DNA from: JALZHR01 sp036389695
Lineage (GTDB): Bacteria; Acidobacteriota; Blastocatellia; Pyrinomonadales; Pyrinomonadaceae
Direction of reading: 5' to 3'
Assembly (NCBI GenBank): GCA_036389695.1
Contig: DASVWG010000490.1
Location: forward strand, 1-12,396
DNA length: 12,396 nucleotides
The notes under the pieces were generated by a model that worked only from the letters and a program-made list of their open reading frames with translations, did no database searches and was not told the DNA's origin. The position numbers and the translations under genes were made by a program. Positions 7,401-12,396 of this stretch are shown here, piece after piece. The first letter of the stretch is position 1. Each line of letters opens with the position of its first letter.

Positions 7401-8087
7401 CAGAACGGCTTTGACTTGCAGAATTTCGCCGTTTTCGTTGATTTCATTGGCAAACGCGGCGAAGACTCTGCCGAAGGTTTTGTCTTTTAATTTATCGAAA
7501 GCCGTCGCGATTTTCCGCAGAGTTTCTTCCGTTTCGGGCGTTCGCTCGCCGTTTTTCGTCAAAGTTTCTTCGGCGTTCAAAAGTTTGACGGTAATTTCGG
7601 CAACCGAAAGCTCGTCATCGTGAATCAAAGTCTCGTCAAACGCCGAGAAACGGAATTCGCTCAGCGCCCAATCAAGCTCGCTCACGTTCAGCGCTTCGAT
7701 TTTTTCCGGCGTAAATTTCTTGGTCGCGCGGCGCTGGACGAAAAATTTGTATTTCCAAATCGGGTCTTGTTCGTTGATTTCGCGCAGAAGATTCCGGCGC
7801 TCTTTCTCGACGCCGAACAGACGCGCGACGAATTCCGAAAGATACGGCGCGGCGTCGGTCAGAATTTTTGATTCCGTTTTTTGTTCGTAACCATCACCGC
7901 GCGCGTCGATGTATTTCGTTAAAGCTTCGTGCAAAAGCGGATTTTCCGCCGCTAATTCGGCGTAAAACGCCTGCGCCAAAGCTTTTAATTTTTCGGCGCG
8001 ATAAAGGTCTGAGTATTGAAAACCGGCGATGCCCAGATTGAAATCGTAGTTTGCCGCAGCGGTTTCCGCTTCAAAAGTTGCTGTCAT
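4401..8087 (-). CDS. Fused GltD/NfnB-like and PyrK/NfnA-like FAD, Fe-S oxidoreductase (1228 aa)
   Basis: This single chain joins two modules usually found as separate subunits. Residues 1-300 are a helical N-terminal extension I do not recognise. Next come cysteines C307, C310, C318 and C341, then C373-x7-C381-x2-C384-x3-C388, the Fe-S pattern of GltD-like proteins. A dinucleotide site VIGLGPAG (445-452) and a second site VVIGGGLTGIDTA (618-630) fit FAD and NAD(P)H. Between the second site and the VYRKR strand (711-715) is an unusual charged insert of about 75 residues (635-705). From about 905 a ferredoxin-reductase/PyrK-like half follows: QPGQFYRL (939-946), LLAGGGLGNAV (1022-1032) and cysteines C1161, C1167, C1170 and C1188 for a 2Fe-2S cluster. 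NfnAB-type enzymes couple NADH, NADPH and ferredoxin; a similar electron-transfer role here is inference. ATG 8087 has AGGAC just upstream. The last two residues and the stop differ from the remnant at 1939-2062. Confidence 0.88.
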   Translation of the reverse strand: MTATFEAETAAANYDFNLGIAGFQYSDLYRAEKLKALAQAFYAELAAENPLLHEALTKYIDARGDGYEQKTESKILTDAAPYLSEFVARLFGVEKERRNLLREINEQDPIWKYKFFVQRRATKKFTPEKIEALNVSELDWALSEFRFSAFDETLIHDDELSVAEITVKLLNAEETLTKNGERTPETEETLRKIATAFDKLKDKTFGRVFAAFANEINENGEILQVKAVLTLLEAWSAAQFFAHQKKWYSFKTPHALDYQKLVRLTRENEKVPEAMHSLEEELRRRDGFKLTDDRGTLRDSLYEVDYCLICHERSKDSCSKGLHEPSGDIKRNPLGIKLEGCPLDEKISEMHLMKRQGDSIASLALVTIDNPMCAGTGHRICNDCMKACIFQKQEPVNIPQAETATLTDVLALPYGFEIYSLLTRWNPLNAKRPYALPYNGKNILVIGLGPAGYTLAHYLLNEGFGVVGMDGLKIEPLAEEYTGANGGVPKPVKNLDEITSELDERILSGFGGVSEYGITVRWDKNFLTMLQLLLSRREHFRAYGGIRFGGTLTIEDAWDFGFDHIAIATGAGRPTIVRMKNNLIRGIRKASDFLMALQLTGAFKKETLSNLQVRLPAVVIGGGLTGIDTATELFAYYPAQVEKMLEMFENLSAEFGEEAVWNRFDEEETRVLQEFLEHGKEIRAERERAEQAGEQPNFIPLVRSWGGVSLVYRKRLQDSPAYRLNHEEVQKALEEGIEFVELMNPVEAVPDEYGAVKALVFDRVNYDAETQKFENSGEMVSFPAHTVCVAAGTSPNVIYEKENPGTFKLDDWKQYFAPHKLEKNGDGKFHTVAVAKGEAGFFTSYEHDGKFISYYGDNHPIYAGNVVKAMASAKHGYERVTEIFAGEINENAAENDKVFQQLVGTLDEQLRAYVVEVKRLTPTIVDVIVKAPLQAKKFQPGQFYRLQNFESTAPIIDGKRMMMEGLALTGAWVDEEKGLLSMIVLEMGTSSRLCSLLKEGEEVVVMGPTGTPTEIPDGETVLLAGGGLGNAVLFSIAKAMKENGNRLIYFAGYKNGADLFKREEIENATDQVIWATDMGEEIKPNRPQDAHFRGNIVQAMIAYAEGRLNNQNVKLPDVDRIIAIGSDRMMNGVKEARYTTLAPYLKENHIAIGSINSPMQCMMKEVCAQCLQRHVNPHTGEEFFVFSCFNQDQNLDTVDFRNLNDRLKSNSVQEKLSNLFLDKIFKLM
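4411..4469. repeat. Direct repeat, right copy (3' end of the oxidoreductase gene)
   Basis: This copy matches 1961-2019 at 57 of 59 positions and encodes the C-terminal KSNSVQ...DKIFK of the intact oxidoreductase. Similarity continues more weakly to about 4498. To the left of 4411 the two copies differ completely: this copy runs into ...LM-stop and the module, the other into DVGLKS-stop. Confidence 0.85.
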
Positions 8088-8363
8088 ATAAGTCCTGTTG
8101 AAAATTTATATAAAAGTATAAAAGGAAATTTTAACATTTCGGTTTAGATGAAAACAAAGGCGCTCCGGTTTGGCAGGAGATTTTTGCTTGCTTTAATTGG
8201 CGGAAAAGTGTAATTTTGGACAGGAAAATCAGCAAAATTTATCGTCTAAATCATAAATTCAATTATGATTAGGGGAAAAATTTTGTCATCTGTGGTATAA
8301 AAGAGAACTTCGCGTTAGCGTTTGCCCCGGAAGTTTTACTGAGAGGTTTTTAAAAGAAGTAGT
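8088..8363. promoter_or_regulatory. Divergent promoter region of the oxidoreductase and Wzc-like genes
   Basis: This 276-bp AT-rich gap lies between two divergent starts, so it must hold both promoters. For the plus strand, TGGTATAAA at 8293-8301 is a plausible extended -10 element with a transcript start near 8308, giving a leader of about 55 nt; no -35 box is evident at the usual distance. For the minus strand, TATACT- and TATATAA-like sequences lie within about 8107-8122, close to the oxidoreductase start, without a convincing -35. The separate palindrome at 8249-8270 is described on its own. I see no gene or RNA in the gap. Confidence 0.5.
8249..8270. promoter_or_regulatory. 22-bp palindrome, candidate operator upstream of the Wzc-like gene
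   Basis: AATCATAA (8249-8256) and TTATGATT (8263-8270) are perfect 8-bp arms around a 6-bp spacer. The size fits a dimeric transcription-factor site. It lies about 25 bp upstream of the TGGTATAAA -10-like element, where either an activator or a repressor could act. No matching second copy was seen in the gap. Confidence 0.4.
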
Positions 8364-10886
8364 ATGGAAAAAGACGAGCGGCTGTTGCCTTTACCGAACG
8401 AACTGCAACTGGCAGTTAATGCGGATATTCCCACAAATTATTCACCGATTTACGACGACGAGACTTTCAACGAAAAACACACATTTCGTGAATATTTCAT
8501 TATCATTTACAAGCGTTTGCCGCTGATTCTGGCGCTCACCGTGCTGGTCACGGCGGCGGTCGCTTTTTATATGTATCGCCAGCCGTCGGTTTATCAGGCG
8601 GAAGTGACCTTGAACATTTCGCCGCCGAAGCCGAAAATCACCTCAAAAGATTCAATCAACATCAATTTCGGCAACGACGTCAATTATTCCAACACGCAGC
8701 TGAAGCTTTTGCAGAACCCGGATTTGATGCGCGAAGTCGTCATCCGGCTCGGTCTGCAGAAAGACCCGAATTTGCTGAACGCGCAGGGACAGGGCTTGTT
8801 CGGCTCGCTTCGCTCGGTGTTTTCGAGCGAAAAAACCGCGACGGGCAAAGAAGCGACGCTGCCGGTTTTGACGGACAATCCCGAAAGCGCAACCGTGACG
8901 GATGTCTCTTCGCTGACGGCGGAAGAAAAACAAAGAGCCGATGCTTATGCTTATTCGCTGCTTGGCGGCGTGACGGTCGAGCAGGTCGAGCGAACGAATC
9001 TGGTTAATATCCGCGTGACTCACAACAACCCGGAACTGGCGGCGAAAGTTGCCAATATGACGGCGCGTGTCTTTATCGAGCAGGACATCAAACGCGAAAC
9101 GCAGGGGCAGCAGAAAGCGCTCGAAGATTTGAGCAAATCAATCGAAGATTTGCAATCGACCATCCAGCAGCAGGAAAATCAGCGCATTCAGCAAATGCGT
9201 GACAACGGGCAGCCTTTAGCCACCAAAGGCGAAGAATTAGCCGCCAGCATCTTGCAGCAAAAAAGCAGCGATTGGCTCACCGCCGAAAGCGACCGCCGTA
9301 AAATTCAAGGATTGTATGAAGCGGCTTTGCGGGCGAAAGACAGCGGGCAGATTCTTTCCGTACTCGGAGAAAAAGACAGATTTATTAATTCGGCGCGCGA
9401 GCAGAATCTCAAGCAGAGAATGGATTTGGAAAACCGGATTGACGAAATCGACAAACAGATTCAGGCAGTCGGAGTCGAGCGCGCGGCGCTGCTCGTCAAA
9501 TACACGCCGGAGCATCCGGACGTGAAAAGAATCGAAGCGAGAATCCAAACGCTCGAACAAAACAAGGAAACAATCCGCAACGAAGTTTCAAAGAAAATCA
9601 AAACCGAAGGCGAAGCTTTGATAAAAAATGCGGAAAAAGAAGTTTTGACCGGCTTGCAGGCGCAGCTGGATTCGGCGCGAAAACGCGAGGCGCAGGCGCA
9701 GGCTTCATATTTAAGCGAGGTGACAAAGGCGAATCAACAGGGACAAGCCGCGACCGCTTTAACTACGCTGACCGAGACTATCGAAACCAACCGAAGCCTG
9801 CTCAACACATACATCCAGCGCCAGAAAGAACAGGAATTGGCTTTGAGCAGCGGTCGCCCCGACAATATCAAGATTACGACCGAGGCGCAGACGCCCGGCG
9901 GACCAATCGGACCGCAGCGCAATCGAAACATCATTATCGCTTTTCTGGTCGCGTTTGCGGCTGGCATCGGTCTGGCGTTTTTGATTGATTATCTCGACGA
10001 TTCCATCCGCACTTCGGACGACATCGGCAGAAACTTGGGACTGCCGACGCTGGCGATGATTCCGCATCAAAGCCTCGTCGACAAAAAGCGCGGCGTTCTG
10101 CCGACGCAGGTGAACGGCAACGGCACATCGACCGCTTTGATAACATTGCAGGACAATCGCTCGGCGATGGCTGAAGCTTACCGTCACCTGCGCACGTCTT
10201 TGCTTTTCTCGTCCGCCGGAAAACCGCCCCAGACGATTCTCGTCACTTCGACGCAGCCTTCGGAAGGCAAAACGACGACCGCCATCAATACGGCGGTGAC
10301 GCTGGCGCAAGCCGGTGTCGACGTCGTCCTGCTCGACTGCGATTTGCGCCGCCCGCGCCTGCACCAGCATTTTTCGCTGAGCAATACGAGCGGTCTGACG
10401 AATTATCTTTCGGGCGAGCGAAACACGGAAAATCTCCTGAAATCTTATCCGGGCTTGCCGAATCTGAAAGTCGTCACGAGCGGTCCGATTCCGCCGAATC
10501 CGGCGGAGCTTTTAAGCTCGAACGAGATGAAAAACCTTTTGCAGTTTTTAAAGGGCAATTTCAAGCACGTCGTTATCGATTCGCCGCCCGCGATTTCTTT
10601 CACGGACGCGGCGATTATGGCGACGCTCGTTGACGGCGTGGTGCTGGTCGCGATGGCTGGCAAAAGCTCGATTCACCTGATGCGCCGCTTTAAACATCGT
10701 CTCGCCAATCTCGGCGCGCGAATCTACGGCGTCGTGCTGAACGGCATCAAACCGAGCGCGCTCGAATACGGCTATTACGGATACGGTCACGGCTACACCA
10801 CCTATTACGACACGCCGCTCGACGACGAAACAACGCCGCACATGGAAGAAGAAGAAACTGTTGTGTCACACACGACAAAGGGTTAG
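8364..10886 (+). CDS. Wzc-like polysaccharide co-polymerase with tyrosine autokinase domain
   Basis: This 840-residue inner-membrane protein controls chain length and export of a capsular or exopolysaccharide. It has a cytoplasmic start, a first membrane helix (about 52-70), a Wzz-type periplasmic domain with a long coiled-coil part (about 240-490), a second membrane helix (about 522-541) after a proline/glycine-rich PGGPIGP motif, and a C-terminal BY-kinase. The kinase shows Walker A STQPSEGKT (629-637), Walker A' VVLLDCDLR (654-662) and Walker B-like VVIDSPP (736-742). Seven tyrosines between 802 and 815 form the tail cluster that is autophosphorylated in this family. Kinase and co-polymerase are in one chain, as in Proteobacterial Wzc, rather than split as in many Firmicutes. 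ATG 8364 follows only a weak purine-rich site (AGAAG). The converging rml genes support a role in polysaccharide production. Confidence 0.93.
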   Translation: MEKDERLLPLPNELQLAVNADIPTNYSPIYDDETFNEKHTFREYFIIIYKRLPLILALTVLVTAAVAFYMYRQPSVYQAEVTLNISPPKPKITSKDSININFGNDVNYSNTQLKLLQNPDLMREVVIRLGLQKDPNLLNAQGQGLFGSLRSVFSSEKTATGKEATLPVLTDNPESATVTDVSSLTAEEKQRADAYAYSLLGGVTVEQVERTNLVNIRVTHNNPELAAKVANMTARVFIEQDIKRETQGQQKALEDLSKSIEDLQSTIQQQENQRIQQMRDNGQPLATKGEELAASILQQKSSDWLTAESDRRKIQGLYEAALRAKDSGQILSVLGEKDRFINSAREQNLKQRMDLENRIDEIDKQIQAVGVERAALLVKYTPEHPDVKRIEARIQTLEQNKETIRNEVSKKIKTEGEALIKNAEKEVLTGLQAQLDSARKREAQAQASYLSEVTKANQQGQAATALTTLTETIETNRSLLNTYIQRQKEQELALSSGRPDNIKITTEAQTPGGPIGPQRNRNIIIAFLVAFAAGIGLAFLIDYLDDSIRTSDDIGRNLGLPTLAMIPHQSLVDKKRGVLPTQVNGNGTSTALITLQDNRSAMAEAYRHLRTSLLFSSAGKPPQTILVTSTQPSEGKTTTAINTAVTLAQAGVDVVLLDCDLRRPRLHQHFSLSNTSGLTNYLSGERNTENLLKSYPGLPNLKVVTSGPIPPNPAELLSSNEMKNLLQFLKGNFKHVVIDSPPAISFTDAAIMATLVDGVVLVAMAGKSSIHLMRRFKHRLANLGARIYGVVLNGIKPSALEYGYYGYGHGYTTYYDTPLDDETTPHMEEEETVVSHTTKG

Positions 10887-10977
10887 AGAAGGCAAAAGGT
10901 AAAAGTAAAAAGGCAAAAGTAAGGAAACTGGTTGTTTTCTTTTACTTTTGCCTTTTACCTTTTGCCTTTTGCCTTCT
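10887..10977. terminator. 91-bp polypurine/polypyrimidine inverted repeat between convergent genes
   Basis: Arms of 36 bp (10887-10922 and 10942-10977) pair at 33 of 36 positions around a 19-nt centre. The left arm is purine-rich, built from GGCAAAAG and GGTAAAAG units; the right arm is its pyrimidine complement. The element begins one base after the kinase stop and ends inside the rfbD stop codon, so it fills the whole convergent gap and should act as a bidirectional terminator. The repeated 7-8-base units also suggest growth by slippage or a dispersed repeat family. Confidence 0.7.
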
Positions 10978-11827
10978 AAATTCCTTTGCCTTCCAGAAAT
11001 TCTTCAAGCGCTTTTTCCCAGTTTTGCAGCGGCGGAAGTCCCAGACGGTCGCTGAAAAGACAGGCGAGCTTTGAAGATTGCGGGCGCGGCGCGGGGCGTT
11101 TCAGCGTGTCGGCGGAAATCGATTCCAGCAGATTGGTATCAAAACCTTTTATTTCGCAAACTTTACGCGCGAAGTCTGCATAAGAAGCGCCCGCGCCGGA
11201 GTTTGTCACGTGAAAAATGCAGGGCAAATCGAGCCGGGCAATCTCGCGCAGGCGCTTGACCAAATCCCGCGCAAAAGTCGGCGTGCCGTAAGCGTCTCTA
11301 ATCACCTTGATACGTTTTCCTTCGGCTAAAAGCTGATGAATCACGCACAAAAAATTCGTTCCGCCCGCGCCGTAAATCCAGCCCGAACGAACGATGATGG
11401 AACGCGCGTAAACATTTCGCGCGCGCATTTCGCCTTCCAACTTCGCCTGCCCGTAAACGCTTATCGGGCGCGGCGTGTCGCGCTGCGTATAGAAACCGGG
11501 ATTCGCGCCGTCAAAAACATAATCGGTCGAAATCGTGACGAAACCGCAGTCGATTTGTTTCGCCGCCAGCGCCAGATTTTCGACGCCCGTCGCATTCACG
11601 GCATAACATTGCTCCGCGTTCGTTTCGCTTCCGTCAACGTCCGTATAAGCCGCGCAATTTATTATGACGTCCGGTTTTGTTTCTACAACGGTCGCAAAAA
11701 CCTGTTCTTTATCCGCAATATCAAATTGCTGGCGCGTGAAAGGCGAAACTTCGTCGCCGATTGACTGGTAATAATCAATCGCGGCTCTGGCGACCATTCC
11801 GTTTGCGCCGGTGATTAGGATTTTCAT
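10976..11827 (-). CDS. rfbD: dTDP-4-dehydrorhamnose reductase
   Basis: This 283-residue enzyme makes the last step of dTDP-L-rhamnose synthesis, reducing dTDP-4-keto-L-rhamnose with NAD(P)H in the cytoplasm. Visible are the Rossmann motif ITGANGMVAR (5-14), NCAAYTDVDGSE (57-68), ISTDYVFDG (99-107), the catalytic Y125-GQA-K129 pair, SGWIYG (148-153) and RPAPRPQSSKL (244-254), all typical of RfbD/RmlD. ATG 11827 is chosen because MKILITGANG is the family N-terminus; a longer reading that begins at 12040 would overlap rfbB in another frame and is rejected. No strong ribosome site is visible. It lies just downstream of rfbB on the same strand, with the stem-loop 11842-11912 between them. Confidence 0.93.
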   Translation of the reverse strand: MKILITGANGMVARAAIDYYQSIGDEVSPFTRQQFDIADKEQVFATVVETKPDVIINCAAYTDVDGSETNAEQCYAVNATGVENLALAAKQIDCGFVTISTDYVFDGANPGFYTQRDTPRPISVYGQAKLEGEMRARNVYARSIIVRSGWIYGAGGTNFLCVIHQLLAEGKRIKVIRDAYGTPTFARDLVKRLREIARLDLPCIFHVTNSGAGASYADFARKVCEIKGFDTNLLESISADTLKRPAPRPQSSKLACLFSDRLGLPPLQNWEKALEEFLEGKGI

Positions 11828-11841
11828 ATTTAACAAAACAG

Positions 11842-11912
11842 GCAGAAACGCGACAGTTATGGAGCGTGTTCTTCTACTTGAGAAACACGCTCCATAACTG
11901 TCGCGTTTCTGC
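11842..11912. repeat. Perfect 29-bp inverted repeat between rfbB and rfbD
   Basis: The arms at 11842-11870 (starting GCAGAAACGCGACAG) and 11884-11912 are exact reverse complements separated by 13 nt. The element starts one base past the rfbB stop and ends 14 bp before the rfbD start. A stem this long is more than a simple terminator and looks like a dispersed palindromic element. If transcribed it would fold strongly and could protect the rfbB message or reduce rfbD expression. There is no T-run typical of an intrinsic terminator. Confidence 0.8.
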
Positions 11913-11913
11913 T

Positions 11914-12396
11914 TTACGCTTTCAAGCTCGCGCCGTACATGCTCTGATAATAATCGCGATATTTGCCGTCGCGGACGCGCGAAACCCAATCCTGATTGTT
12001 CAGATACCAGTCGATAGTTTTCTGCAGCCCTTCTTCCCACGTAACTAGCGGCTTCCAGCCGATTTCCCGCTCAATTTTTGCGGGATTAATCGCGTAGCGG
12101 CGGTCGTGTCCGAGACGGTCGGTGACGAATTTGATGAGCGAATGCGGTTTGCGCAAAGCGTCGAGAATCGCGGTGACGACTTCGATGTTTTCGCGTTCGT
12201 TTCGCGCGCCGATGTTATAGGCTTCGCCGGATTTTCCTTTTTCGTAAATCATCCAGATAGCGCGGCAATGGTCTTCGACGTAAATCCAGTCGCGCACGTT
12301 TCGCCCGTCGCCGTAGACGGGCAGCGGCTCGTCTAGCAGCGCGTTGGAAATCATCAGCGGAATCAGCTTTTCGGGAAACTGCCGCTGACCGTAATT
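11914..12396 (-). CDS. rfbB: dTDP-glucose 4,6-dehydratase, C-terminal part
   Basis: This is the last 160 residues of an RmlB/RfbB enzyme, which converts dTDP-glucose to dTDP-4-keto-6-deoxyglucose, the second step of dTDP-rhamnose synthesis. The frame stays open to the window edge. Visible are NYGQRQFPEKLIPLMI at the edge, LPVYGDGRNVRDWIYVEDHC (the substrate-binding region), YNIGARNERENIEVV, VTDRLGHDRRYAINPAKIEREIGWKP and a closing GLQKTIDWYLNN. These are close to the canonical family sequence. The 5' half, with the cofactor site and catalytic residues, lies outside the window. It is upstream of rfbD on the same strand. Confidence 0.93.
   Translation of the reverse strand, partial: NYGQRQFPEKLIPLMISNALLDEPLPVYGDGRNVRDWIYVEDHCRAIWMIYEKGKSGEAYNIGARNERENIEVVTAILDALRKPHSLIKFVTDRLGHDRRYAINPAKIEREIGWKPLVTWEEGLQKTIDWYLNNQDWVSRVRDGKYRDYYQSMYGASLKA

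Noticed and set aside
8283..8301. TTGTCA and TATAAA as a -35/-10 pair
   Set aside because: The spacing is about 7 bp instead of about 17; only the extended -10 reading is kept.
10888..10977. CRISPR-like array from repeated GGCAAAAG units
   Set aside because: Units are 7-8 bases without spacers and form one palindrome; no cas genes nearby.
11828..12040. Possible long N-terminal extension of rfbD
   Set aside because: It overlaps rfbB in a different frame and crosses the palindrome; the family N-terminus MKILITGANG starts exactly at 11827.

Overview
The window looks like chromosomal DNA from a free-living Gram-negative-type bacterium of moderate G+C content. An inward-rectifier (KirBac) potassium channel, a very long fused FAD/Fe-S oxidoreductase, a Wzc-like tyrosine kinase and dTDP-rhamnose genes, together with large palindromes between genes, would suit an Acidobacteriota (Blastocatellia-like) genome. 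That placement is an impression from gene content and was not tested.

Layout: (1) 1-84 is the tail of a plus-strand gene, followed by a hairpin (143-184). (2) 234-1208 (-) encodes a KirBac potassium channel, and divergently 1340-1780 (+) a secreted META-domain protein. (3) 1794-1931 is a composite palindromic element with perfect 30-bp outer arms and two inner hairpins. (4) 1939-2062 (-) is a frameshifted remnant of the 3' end of the large oxidoreductase gene whose intact copy lies at 4401-8087. (5) 2026-4384 (-) is a compact three-gene, AT-rich module: a PARP-like ADP-ribosyltransferase, a nucleoside 2-deoxyribosyltransferase-like domain fused to an XRE helix-turn-helix, and an ImmA/IrrE-type HExxH metallopeptidase. 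(6) 4401-8087 (-) is a 1228-residue oxidoreductase that fuses a GltD/NfnB-like half to a PyrK/NfnA-like half. (7) 8088-8363 is a divergent regulatory region. (8) 8364-10886 (+) is a Wzc-like polysaccharide co-polymerase and tyrosine autokinase. (9) 10976-11827 (-) is rfbD and 11914-12396 (-) is the end of rfbB, the dTDP-L-rhamnose genes. They converge on the kinase gene and are separated from it, and from each other, by large inverted repeats.

The most notable feature is the 2.4-kb module at 2026-4384. Its first and second genes overlap by 17 bp and its second and third abut, so they probably act as one unit. The module is bracketed by two copies of the oxidoreductase 3' end (57 of 59 bases identical in the best part). 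This suggests that it entered at that site and supplied a replacement gene end, as integrating elements do, although no integrase is present. The domain set (a probable NAD-consuming transferase, a nucleotide-sensing-type repressor and a repressor-cleaving-type protease) points to a stress- or phage-responsive toxin/defence system. That function is inference. The kinase and the rml genes together indicate surface or exported polysaccharide production.
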